This document shows positions 24,501 through 35,276 of a DNA stretch of 64,000 bases, piece after piece. Both the position numbers and the translations under genes were made by a program. The notes beneath the pieces are model-generated. The model worked only from the letters and a program-made list of their open reading frames with translations, was not told where the DNA came from and ran no database searches. This DNA is from Saccharina japonica (lineage: Eukaryota; Sar; Phaeophyceae; Laminariales; Laminariaceae): positions 890,593 to 954,592 of the forward strand of contig MEHQ01004020.1 of assembly GCA_008828725.1 (NCBI GenBank). Direction: 5' to 3'. Within the stretch, counting starts at the first letter, position 1, and each line of letters begins with the position of its first letter.

Positions 24501-27500
24501 CAGGTTGATTCGACCTGGAGAAGTGTGGAAGGTAGTTTCTCGGACATTGCGCTGCTTCCGAAGGGAGACAAGCCCAACCCCCCTGAAGGTTTGTATGCTG
24601 TACCAAGCAAATATATTTTGTCACCTGCTGGTGGCCGTCCCTTAGTCAAAAGCCTGTAACCCCCTCCCCTGCCTGGTCGGTGAAAACCTTAAATGCTCCA
24701 TCCCGGCATTGTAGGGATGCGAGGGTCAATGGCCGTACGACTACGGCCGTGCATGAATATGAAATGCACTCCTCCAGCAAACCAGCAAAGTAGTCTGCCC
24801 TTTCAGTCACACTATAACCTACCATTAGAACTGCGTGCGTTACGCAAGTACGCACACGATGTGTGATACGACCTTGAGTTTTCAGTAGTCAAATATCAGG
24901 AGGCGTGTTTATTCGGGAAGCTCGTTTGGCGCTATGCATTTTCCAGTTTTTATATATTTATTAATAGTGTCCCACGGCCTTCACGAACCTTTCCTCAACT
25001 CCTTGGTCCCTTCGCAGGCATGGCGCAACAGCTCGGCCTTAACTGGCTCAGCCTCGCCTTCAACCCGGCTACTGGAGTAGGTGGCATGGCAGAAGACGTT
25101 ACCGCCGGCCTGTTTGCCGGTGACGATCTTCTTGCCCGCGTCCAAGCTGACCTGGGCGCTTTCTACTGGCAGAGCCACACTCTCACCCATCTTGCCCGCG
25201 ACAACCTCGGTGTTAACGACTGCGACATCGAAGATGGAGGTGACTTATACCTGGTACTTGTTTTACAGGGGAGGGCGTCCATCCAAACTTCAGCGATGGC
25301 TGCGGTGGACCGCCTGTCTATTTAACGTCGGCTGTAGTGCTGTTATTAATAGTGGTTTGTTGGCCCCGTCCAGAGGACACAACAAACGCTACTGTACGTA
25401 CCAATACGTATAGGGAATCACATATTTGGAGATTCAGTTACAGTAGGTGAGCGTAGTTGTGCAGCAAGCGCCAACCCCAGCCCTTGCCCAGAGGTCAGCG
25501 AGATTCGCCAAGAACAGGGGTGAGGAGTGGGCACATATCCGATACGATCCAAAGTGTTAGGAAGCGCGTTCACGATATGAGACAATGTGGAAGGTATACA
25601 CGCCTCGTTCAGTGAGAATATGCCCATGCCGAATCAATACAGTGCTGTTGCATACTGTAGCTTCGCAGAACAGAAAACCGGCCACGTGCCTGCTAGGAAC
25701 TTGGTCCCATACCTCTTGATGTCTCCATAAAAGCAGTGTGGAAAGCGCACCTTCTCGACGCACCAAATCCACTACTGTAGTGTGCATTCGGCAGTGCTTA
25801 TGCCGCCTTCCAGGCATTACGTGTATGTTCCCTGACCTGCCATACGTGCATTCCACGAAGGAGGAGTTCAGATCACGACGCTTTGTTTTTTTATCGTCCA
25901 CCGAAGTGGCTATCGCTATCCCGGTGTTGTCATCGATCGACTTATCATATTTATGATTCTTATCATACCTATGATACTTATCATACTTATCATACTTATC
26001 ATACTTATCATACTTATCATACCTATGATACTTATCATACTTGTGATACTTATGATACTTATGATACTTATGATACTTATCATACTTATCATACTTATCA
26101 TACTTATCATACTTATCATACTTATCATACTTATGATACTTATCATCCGAAGTACTTACCCTACGACGAGCGCGTTGTTATTCGTTCCTGTTTTTGTGGG
26201 GTTGACTGTTTGAATACTCCATGTACCGCACCTATAAGTGAAAGTCATCTTGGCACATGCTCAATTGCTGAATTTTTCGACCCACTTGCTTGCATGCACC
26301 GACGCTCTCTCTCGTCCCGCGCAGGTAACGCCCAAATGGCTGTGCTGTTCGGTCTTTTCGACAGCGACAACTACAACTGGCGAAGCATGACCAGCCCGGG
26401 TATCACGGGTCTGTTCAACTCGAACTGTCTCCAGTCTGGCGCCAACAACCTGATGAAATGCTACCCCGGTGACAACACCTTCGACGGTGTGCAGACGACA
26501 GTCAGCCTGGTCAACCAGAACAACCAGTTCCACTCTCTCACCACGACGGTGGCCACGAACGGTGAGAGTCTTCCTCTTCTTGTGTGTCGACCGGCGGGTA
26601 GCGTCCATCGGTCCGCTCAGTAATGCCCCGTCACGAGAATATCCCACTGAAGAGAAAGACACCGCCTACAACAAATGGAAAACCCTTGTACGCTGTTGTC
26701 GCATCGAAGCATTGGGATCATGTCAGACGCTGCTTCGCGTTTCGTATCTGTGCTATGTACAGTAACTCGGGGTGACTGTAAGCTATAGAACATCGTGTTT
26801 TCCTACTTACCCCACTGGCCCTACCCTGACTTTTGTCTTGAAGGCCTTCCCAATCGGTTTATTTTTACCACGGGAGAATGTACATCCCAGTGGTACTCAC
26901 TAGCAAAGCGCTCGTCTCTCGCGAAATTTTAGCGTTTTGTGTAGCATCCTTCGAATATATGTACAGACAGGCGTATGTAATTTATACCGTGACGTATTGT
27001 ACTGTACCGTACTTGTAGATAAGGCAATAGTTGTGTATTCATACTGTCCTGCACAGTAGCTATTTTTAGTTTTTCGAGAACGTTTTACATTTTGAGCTCG
27101 AACTCGTGGGGTGCATGCATCACGTCTAGCCCACCCAGTTGCTCGCGCAACCATGAACACATACATATATATATGCAGGCCAACCCGACAACATCGTGAA
27201 GCATGAGTTGATCCCACGCGTTTCATCCCCTGTCGTGTGCATCCATCGGGGGCGAACCACGTTTTCCTCTCAGGCTACGCTGGCTCCCAGATTGTCCCTC
27301 GCTACGCCACAAACGTCTACTTCAACTGTGTCACTGGCGAGGTGAGAAAATGACAACATAGCGTCACACTCTGCTGTAGGATATACCATACACTGGATTA
27401 GATGTATGGTGCCACTGCACTCGCATTTCGGACTACTGCGGTTGAGCTTGGGATAATAGTTGAAGTAGGGTTTTTTTTGTAGTTGCCGGGAAGGTGTTCG

Positions 27501-30407
27501 GGATGCGTTAGCTCCGTCGCCGGCCAACACCGACAGTCCGAACCACGCCCCTAACGTCTCAGTCCTGCCTACTCACGCAGCCTCTTTGGTGACACTCTTC
27601 GCTTCGCTGCACTCGTGTCGTTCTTCGTGTTCCCTTCCCCGACCAGTGCCTGGTCAACGAGAACGAGAACATCCGTCGTAATGTCTGCGAGTGCGCAGAA
27701 AGGGACCCAAGCTTGCCCCAGGTAATTGCTACATGCGCGCAATACGGATGGCTAGCAGCATGGCCATACTTGTTGAGGTTCGCCTGGCCTTCTTTTCATC
27801 AATTGAATTGGATACTTCTATGCGAGGCGGGGAGGGGGGGGGGGGGAGAGAAAGCCAACGTGTGGCGTATTGAGTACGTAGTGGCTTATAGAACGGCAGT
27901 TGGAAGGAAGGCCCCGAGGTCAAGGACCCACCTACACTTACCGTACGTGTATCATGCTAATTGTCTTGTATGTTTTTCCACATTACTGTACTACAGGGTG
28001 CTTGCACTTTGTGCCCCGACGGGAACACCCAGTCCTTCAACTTCATGGCTTCCACGGACCCCAACGCTGGCCCTCTCGAGAAGCTTTACCAGACGGAGGA
28101 GGAGACCACCACCAGATACATCCTCAGCGGTCGCAGGTAAGGGAACCAGCCACCACCTTAATTATGGCAACACGTCCAATACGTGCATGCCTCGCAGTAG
28201 GCCAGCAGATAGATATTATAGATATTGCCGTACCGTCGAAGATCGCTCCACGATCCCTACCAACTACGCGCGTAAGGGTACGGCGGGTCGTTTGACGCAC
28301 TTCAGGACTGTGATGCACGCGGAAACATAGACCCCTCAGCATGTATGGCAGTGCTTCCAAATCACTTACATGTTTGGTTTCTTGGTCCCCGGCGCTTGCA
28401 TGTATACCGCAGGGACAAGTACATGTTCCACCAGGCCAACGTGGTCCCCACTTCGTGGGCCGCTAGTGGAAACTTGGCCGTAAACCCCGTGCCTACGGAC
28501 AGCCCGTCTCTTCTGGAGTACTGGTACGAGCGTGTCCTCGCCCACATGTCCAAGTTCATCAACACCTCCACGTTCCCGATCAAGGTAAGCTTTGCTCGCC
28601 CTGGTGCCCTGTCTGTATTGTTTTGCCTCTGGCCCTCGATATCGAAATCGGCGACATCGATACAAATACTAACACCATCTTCGACCGGATGTGTCATTAG
28701 TACCGAGACCATCCTCATCAGCTAATGGGGAGTCACCAACTAACGTTGGCGTTAGCGCTGGCATATTGTTGAGTCATTTATAAATATTAAAATATCGTAA
28801 GTCAGCAAGCAGACTGGCTAGATGGCTGTCACAACTGTGCGGGGTGGTTGTGCCACGGCCACGACTCGGCGCGGCATGGGACCCGGTGTTCTGCTGGTTG
28901 TGGCACCCAGCCTCCCTACCCATGGGGAAAGATGGGGCTGAACCGCTCTGGATAGCATTACTCAATTACAGGCAGGCAGACAGAATAGCCCTCTTATAGA
29001 ATAATATATTGACTTCCGAATAACAACTCCTTCTCGTCATCGTGTCGTGCTTTCTTCCGTCCTGCATTATTCCGTGGTTGTGTCCACTACACCAGACTCT
29101 GAAGTTCGACAACCTCTGCGCCAACTTCTACGCCCACGAGGATCTGGACGGCTCTGGCGCTGTTCTGACGGCTAAGAAAGACGCTACCGGTGCTATCATC
29201 GACATGACTCTGGCTTACGGAAGTGCCAACGGCGCACCCATCCCCCTCACCGTCCCGACGTCCGTCGCTGCCTCCGTAAGTATTTGTTGACGATCTGTAT
29301 GCAGGACATATGGTATGCGTCACACATATTTATCCTCAAGAACGCATTCTTCCTGTATCGAAGCAGGGCATACTGCAGTACAGCAGTATTGCGATTGTAC
29401 CGAGTGGTGTACGATTTTGGATGATGCCATCATTCTTGTGATTGCATCGAACAATATTATGTGGTGTATTATTACGTACGATTTGCTTCGAAGTCTAATC
29501 CGGGGCGTTGTTCCCCTTGCCACCTTTTCCGCAGATCTCTACGGGCACCCTCACCAAGGAATCTACGGAGACCTACGGTGCTGACACTACGTACATCTTT
29601 GCGGCCGGTACCCTTAACCCAACAGATCTCTCCAAGCCTGCCACGAGGTCAGTCCCCTTCTGTTCGCTAGTTGCTGCCATAACAGAATGTTCGTTCATCT
29701 ACCACGCCGCTCTAGGTGTAATCTCTGTAGGTCAAAATACATGGTAACTGCACCGCTTGATTTGCTTGAGGTAGCAGGTAATAGCTATAGGCCGTCTATG
29801 GAAGTGCGACCACTGTACTTTCAGTAGTGACACGAGAACCGGCACTCGGTCCCACCAGGGATACAGCTGTATCCTTTTTTTATGCAGGTGAACATCGCAT
29901 ACAATTCTAAAAAATAACAATGCATCAGGTGCTACTATTTATAGCCGTATATAGGCCATCTATGGCCATCTCCTTACAAGTAACTGCAGTAGGGAAAGGG
30001 GAGCCTAGGCTCGGCGCTAGTGGTCACTTTTGGTAGATCATGGCATAGCCACAGCAGCCGTTCGGAGTATCACGCATCGAACAAAACTGTTGCTCAGGCT
30101 ATCCGTGCAGCCACGGTGCTATGGTACCTCGTCGCTCATCATCGCTCTGTTTGTTCTGTGTGTTGCCCCGCCCACACGTTTTCCCCCACGCAGCGAGCTC
30201 GCCTCTATCCCTCAGGCAAGCGGCACAGTCGCCGCGCAGGACGAGGCGCAGGCCGAGGCGGACGCCGCAGCTGCCACCGATAACGTCGAGCAAATGCCTA
30301 TCGCAGTCTCTGCGGGGGAAGAAATTCAGAGTTCCGCCGCCGAGCAGGGCTTCGTGATCGAGAACAAGGCTGTCGGTCCTACTCCTTCTCCTGCTTCCAG
30401 TACGTAG
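9453..30407 (+). CDS. Secreted Agd3-like polysaccharide deacetylase (CE18-like) with three N-terminal beta-sandwich modules; 35 exons
   Basis: I assembled 35 GT..AG exons whose phases all agree, giving 4146 coding nt (about 1381 residues). Exon 1 is 9453-9680; the others are listed in the module and core entries. The start is ATG 9453, in a CACCATGG context, followed by a signal peptide (basic residues 4-6, hydrophobic stretch about 11-28, likely cleavage after ALG at 29). Residues about 55-560 are three tandem beta-sandwich modules. Residues about 565-1381 resemble fungal Agd3, which deacetylates a GalNAc-containing exopolysaccharide. Supporting motifs are VVDDLFL (Asp820-Asp821), SHTLTH (His962, His966), PRYATNVYFN (1070-1079) and YMFHQAN (1159-1165). 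The protein is probably extracellular and probably removes acetyl groups from a cell-wall or matrix glycan; the substrate cannot be read from sequence. Fungal relatives lack the triplicated N-terminus as far as I recall. The assembly was done by eye. The least certain junctions are exon 6, exons 17-19 and the 3' end. Confidence 0.82.
10134..10440. repeat. Degenerate GCTTATGCTCTC minisatellite in intron 1 of the deacetylase gene
   Basis: About 25 imperfect 12-nt units (CGCTTATGCTCT and variants) run across intron 1 and end directly at the exon 2 acceptor (ACGCAG at 10442). The array is pyrimidine-rich on the + strand and so also supplies the polypyrimidine tract of that acceptor. It happens to be open in some frames, which produces spurious Leu/Met-rich reading frames. 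Confidence 0.75.
10845..10945. repeat. GAGTATGA-type minisatellite at the start of intron 3
   Basis: Units of GACGAGTATGAGGGCTATGA and shorter GACGAGTAT variants start within a few bases of the exon 3 donor (GTGAGT at 10842). The array stays open in the exon 3 frame for about 33 codons, so an unspliced read-through product would gain a Met/Ser-rich tail. Confidence 0.7.
11093..11165. repeat. Degenerate TCACTCATGT decamer array in intron 3
   Basis: Seven or so imperfect 10-nt units (TCACTCATGT, TCACTTGTGA, TCACCCATGT and similar). Short, intronic and non-coding. Confidence 0.6.
13906..16340 (+). other. Beta-sandwich module 2 (exons 8-12)
   Basis: Exons are 8: 13906-13980, 9: 14324-14477, 10: 14828-14928, 11: 15287-15322, 12: 16179-16340. 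Phases on exit are 0,1,0,0,0, the same series as module 3. The protein runs from about residue 249 to 424: TAEGG..SVTFEST..LAE, then YEIYF..GGFTITLNAQL, then W.VEMLNFAGTW.DAGFLTG, then ATTGAWTPIVLTVP, then VRLTAPGATGVE, then VVYLDQAIVAAGE, then a Pro-rich linker (TPAPAPSPIAPTGPIPG). This is the cleanest copy and the best query for the module. The linker lies inside exon 12, so the duplicated genomic unit ends with the linker. Intron 11 (15323-16178, 856 nt) contains no feature I recognise. Confidence 0.72.
18070..18118. repeat. Four tandem 12-nt CTTGACTTTACA units in intron 15
   Basis: Near-perfect tandem copies of CTTGACTTTACA lie between exons 15 and 16. Non-coding. Confidence 0.75.
18301..18372. 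repeat. Small inverted-repeat element (TATAAGGACC family) in intron 16
   Basis: The left arm ACCCTAAATATAAGGACC and the right arm ending TTATATTTAGGGT are complementary at their outer ends, and the whole unit is about 72 nt. A relative lies at 52250-52326. It could fold into a hairpin in the pre-mRNA. Confidence 0.65.
18385..18580. repeat. Local 120-nt tandem duplication in intron 16
   Basis: CGGCGCGAGGCAAAGCAAAA..GTAGTCAACACAGCAGTTGT and CGGCGCGAGGCGAAGTCATA..GTAGTCAACGGTTGT lie about 123 nt apart, with similar flanks. Diverged, non-coding. Confidence 0.6.
19598..30407 (+). other. CE18/Agd3-like catalytic core (exons 18-35)
   Basis: Exons: 19598-19653, 20209-20283, 20481-20639, 21005-21125, 21348-21471, 21938-22133, 22538-22633, 23768-23887, 24504-24588, 25018-25239, 26325-26561, 27274-27341, 27647-27721, 27997-28136, 28413-28584, 29096-29275, 29535-29647, 30194-30407. 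All phases join. Exon 24 carries the Asp-Asp pair (820-821). Exon 27 carries HTLTH (962-966). With the Asp, these would be the metal-binding and catalytic set of an NodB-type deacetylase. Exon 29 has PRYATNVYFN, exon 32 YMFHQAN, and exons 32-33 LLEYWYERV and LKFDNLCANF, which I associate with Agd3-type proteins. Eight cysteines at 1017, 1028, 1080, 1085, 1098, 1100, 1112 and 1115 form a Cys-rich insertion (exons 28-31) that I do not associate with the fungal proteins. The C-terminal exon encodes an Ala/Glu/Gln-rich acidic tail and ends GPTPSPASST-stop. Confidence 0.76.
25941..26147. repeat. TTATCATACC decamer minisatellite in intron 27
   Basis: About 20 units of CTTATCATAC alternate in blocks with CTTATGATAC (one internal base inverted). 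The array lies inside intron 27 (25240-26324), between the exon carrying the HTLTH motif and the following exon. Both reading directions stay open and give artificial Ile/Tyr/His-rich frames. Confidence 0.9.
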
Positions 30408-33400
30408 TAAGCAGGTTCTACTGGTTCTTTGTATGTTTCGAGAGAACACTGAGTGAGTGTGTACGTGAGCTGACAACAGATAGCACGGTTTTACCACGGC
30501 TTAGGTTCTAAATCGAAAGTCGGAATGTCACGTGCGCGTTGTATCTTGGGCCCCCATGGTGTAACGATATCTATACGTATAGTTTGTGAAGTGTACCAGG
30601 TACCAGGTAGTAGTATATCCACTCCCGCGTGGTCATTTTTGCTCTTTTCCGCATCAGCGTTTTGGTATGTTGTTGTTAGGTACAGTAACATTATAGGAGG
30701 AAGCGAGGCCACTTGCATTGGTGGCCATGTTTCTGGCTTAGGCTTGGGCATTGTAGGATAGCTGATAAGCACGAGATCTTGCTGTGGCAGCGCTCGCTCG
30801 GTTCGCTCGCTCTGCAATGCTGCATGATGTGACACGAGGACGCGCCACTGGCCGCCATTGGTTGAACCGCCAACGGAATTTTGGGCGTTGTTGCAGCGTT
30901 GAAACTTGGTGTCTGCCCTCTCTGCGATCGGTATTTTATAAAATTTGCATGTATTTAGTCCTTCCTCGGATGCGTGGTACGTTTATTGTTTGATGCGTTT
31001 GGGGCAGGCAGGGGGCGGTACTGTATGTGTCGCAAGCACACAATGCACCCGTGAGCGCAAATGTGACCTTCGCGCGCCTTCTGAACGCGTGCATCACTAC
31101 AGTACGTACCCGCATGGACTCCTGTATCGTTTTTCTGGAATCGCGTCTAAACGGTACGGGGTACAATAGTAGTGTTGTCGTTGCGAAGGACAATAATAGG
31201 TAGAGAACTGTACTTGGTTGTATGGTCTTGGCGCGGTAACTCTGGCGATGGTGCTTGTGATGGTTCATGCGATACGACTGGGTACAGATTAATCAAAGCC
31301 TTTGTCTCTTCGTGATTCGCAAGCCCAGGCTCATTCGAGTCTCCGCATGCAGATACCGTAGTAGGCATGTATGTTTTTTTCTGTACCGCCCTATAGCTGG
31401 CACACATAGAACGATACCTTGTAAATGTACATCTATCCCTCTGTAGCACGTTTGAAGTGTGGCTAGAGGCTAGTGGCTATTGGTTGTTGGTTGTTGGTTG
31501 TTGAAGTAGTTTGCAGAAGTGGATTTGTTTGAGGGTTTGGCGTCTTTGGCCTGAGGGCAACGCCTTGATATATCATAGTACTCCCTGTGGCTCGTGCAAT
31601 ATTAGCGTCGTCCCCAGGTGCCCCGTACCATACACCTATTTATACTATTAATAGTGTCAGTAAGAAGAAGTACACTCTGTACTCTGGGGTCGCGTTGTGT
31701 ATGTTGTATGCTGTATGCCAGCCGAATTCTCACCGTTTGATATACTATGGCCTTCCAGTAGAAAACCTACTACTGCTTGCTGCTGTAGTTGCCTTCACTA
31801 TTTTGTTGGCTTGGGAGAAAGTACTCGCAGCTATCTACTGCCGTGTGGGATCAACTTTTGCAACCAAAGTGAAAGGGTTAAAAAAACATGTTTTTCATTA
31901 TATTACTGTAGCTGCCAACACTTTGGTTGTTGCTCGTTGTCATACTTTCTTTGCTGAATTCACGCGACAAAACTATCGTTGGGTGGTCGTCTGTCTTTCT
32001 GGGCGTATCGCTCCACCCCGCTCACTCTAATAAATAGAAATAAAGTGTTGGGTTGAACTTAAATGATGCCTCACAGGTGGGAGGGACTCCACCCAAGGGC
32101 ATCACTTATTACCCCCGCGTTGATTTGACATGTCAACTTCGTGGCATTCAATTTCGAGAAAGCAATCACCTCTGAAAACGGTGGGAACACAATGGCATAT
32201 TGACACAATGTCAATAGATACGGCCCGCGACCGCATCCAGAAGCAGTGGCTGGGGGGGTGGAACGGTCCGTTTTCCCAATATATATGCTCTCCGTTCTAT
32301 TTTGTTTTTGACGTTACACATACATATATACTGGATATATATGCATTTGTTTTTGCTGACGGAAGTGGCGAGATTGGGCTCCTTCATGTTGTCTTCTTAA
32401 TCATATTTAGATATTGCCGCTGTTATGCGGTCAAGTGCATCCCACATGGCGGCAGTCGTGATAACCGCATCAATTAAATATTACAAGCCTTGTTTTTCGA
32501 TGCCCCCGACGCTCTGTTGGCCTAAACGCCGGTGCCCTCCCCCTGAAACTCCAGCGACAACGGCAACCAACCGGCTCGCTTGGTCCTACGCCACATACTA
32601 TATATCAGCTCTTTCTTGTGTTTGTTGCTTGCTTGTCGTAGGCGACCGTTTTGTCCGCTTTGTATCCTTCACTATACATCAACGAATAATAGGTATACAG
32701 ACAGCAGTAATTCGTTCCACCTCGTGGTTGGACTGGCTCGGCATCGTTCCGAGATATCAGGTGTTTTCAAGACGCTTAGCTCATCATGCACATACATACA
32801 TTCGTCATGCATGTTGGCGGCGTCTACCGGGTGGTACGCCTCCCCGCAACTTGCCGACATTCCACCCACTCTATAAACCAAATGGTGGGTTACCGTAAAG
32901 TGCGCTGACTTCGTACAGAGGGGCGACCGTTTTCGATCGGTCGTTTTGTCGACAACGATAAGGAAGGGTGCTAAAGTCGAATCTTATGTTTAACGGAAGG
33001 GTCTCGGCCAGATCATTCCGAAACCAAGCGCTTGTTTGCTCGGTGTTGGCAAACTTCCTGCTTTGGAGCAACAGAAACAAAACGAACTTAACGGCCTGTG
33101 CGGTACCTCTTCTGCTCTGTGGTCTGTTGTGTGGAAGAGACTCGCCTGTCGCAATGTGCATGACTAGCTGTGATTTTGAGCCCGTCGCTTCGGTGAGTAA
33201 AGAGAAGGTCGCGCGCTCACCTGGCGCGTCTCAACCACGTCATCTGGTTCAGCGCCGCGCTTTTAATCGAAGAGTACAACAACCACAATCGTCATCATTT
33301 TTATGTCGCATGACATCCCTGTGCCTTGGCGCGATACCCGTTACAAACGCGAAAACCAAAATTCGTCTTGCCACACCGATCGTACTACTACTACTGTACT

Positions 33401-34784
33401 GTGACACTACCTGCCCGTGTGCGCTTTCCATGTACAGTAGTACAATATTATTATACTATTACAGTAGTACGCATTATACGCAAACGTATTGTCACCGTAC
33501 ATACAGAGCACTGCTGACGATTTAAAAACCGAGAAATAATCTCGCTGCCGTGCTTCGCTGGACTGGAGCCCGGGGCGGGTGTACGACAGCGGTGAAAACC
33601 CAACCAAGTGTTACGATTTATTGAAAAACCAGGAACTATTACGAGCGTCTTAGGCAAAAGGAACCTGCCACCATCATGCTCCGCATGGCAGGCCCGTCCC
33701 ATCCAGCCTGGTAGATACACCTTCTACCACACAACCACATGTTAATTATACAAAACGTTTAATGCACGTTGCGGCAAGTTATTTCGAATAATGTTGGTTG
33801 TTGTTTTCCTCTTCTCTGGTCATTTCTTTACAATATTATACGTGGTAGGAGGGAGGGAGGGAGGGAGGGAGACCCTACCATACACAGACACCAGAGCGCA
33901 TAACTGCTCCACCAGAGACAGACGTCCGGTCAGTAGCCTTGGGTGCAAAGTCCGCGTCCATGTATGATAAAACCTCAACTGAACTCGACTATCTGCGATG
34001 GAAATAAATGCTTCGTCGTGTTACCGAGTACAGCTACTGTTTCCCCTGCTCGGTCTCTCACTGACCACACGCCACTGACGGCCTCGCACTGCAGCATCAC
34101 GCGTGTCATGACTACGCCGTCCAGGCCGCGGTATATCGCGTGCCTATACCGATCATCATGCCGTCTTTCCCTCCCGTACCACCGACTTTATACCTAGGGT
34201 CTGCACTGTCCAAAGTGTCGAAGACCGAATCACCCTTATGGTCCAAGACCGTTCTAACTTCTACCATCTAAATGCTTTCCACATCCAAGTAAATGTGCCT
34301 CGCATTGTGTCGGGAGACCATCATAGTAAATAGGACCCACAGTACGACGGTGCGCGCACAACAACCAACATATTTCCTGGTGTGATTATGATTACTATGG
34401 TCCCCCTTAACAGAAGTAAACGAACGGTGGGTGGGTGGGTGGGTTAAAACTACAGGATACGCGCTATAGCCGGTAGTCTGGATGTATCCGAATAGAGCAC
34501 CAATATCTACCAAATGTCGTTACTCCTCCTTTGTGGATATATCCTCCCCGTATCATCCCGGAAGGCACTGGCCTGGGGCCACTATACTCTACTAAAAAGC
34601 AGACACTGGAACCGGCTGCAACCCGCGATGGTTGCTCTCTCTTTTGACTTCTGGCGTTTCGGTCAATCTTAGCCTTTGCGGCAAGTTCTTTGAAATGTTG
34701 GTTGTTATTTCCCTGTCACACTATAGTGTATTGCTTTGAACGTGATAGGAGGGAGACACCGCTTGACTCGACACACCTCGCACT
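30408..34784. other. Intergenic stretch after the deacetylase gene, no recognisable gene
   Basis: No exon with family resemblance was seen on either strand. A short (GGGA)n run lies at about 33847-33872. A fragment at about 34317-34340 (CATAGTAAATAGGACC) matches the end of the family at 42795/43452/50125. No polyadenylation site could be assigned with confidence downstream of the stop at 30405-30407. Confidence 0.5.
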
Positions 34785-34900
34785 GCAGTATATGCAGCAT
34801 GTGCAGTATATATATGCAGTATATGCAGTATATGCAGTACATGCAGTATATGCAGTATATGCAATATATGCAGTATATGAAGTTGATGCAGTTTATGGTG
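34785..34900. repeat. GCAGTATAT nonamer minisatellite
   Basis: About 12 tandem copies of ATGCAGTAT with few changes. Reading frames across it (YAVYAV, MQYMQY) are repeat artefacts. Confidence 0.85.
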
Positions 34901-35276
34901 TATGTATATCGCGACCTCCGATGAGAGAGGGGCCGGCGGGTCGTCCGCTTCTACGTAATATGTAAAACCCCTTCAAAACTCTAGGTGCATGGCGGGAGAT
35001 TCTTTTGGCCGCCATTTTCTTCACGTATTCCCTAGGCTCTCCGTTTCTACTACCGCCGTACGAGTAGGGCGATAGCCTTCCCCGCACCACTGAAATATTA
35101 CCTAGGACAAAGTGTAGAAATCGGGATTTTTTTTATTAGATGTCTTTTAGTGTGGTCGACCAATTTTTCCCAAACCGAAAAAGGCCTGTTGTTTGTGTTT
35201 TTTGACAAAGCTCGTAAGGGTCAGGGCGGGGTCGGGGTTGGGGTTACGGTGGGGGTTGGGATTAGAGTTGGGTAAT

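Noticed and set aside
27713-28330. 205-codon + strand ORF
   Set aside because: It lies across exons 30-32 of the deacetylase gene, out of frame over the real exon 31, and has no domain. It is a shadow frame.
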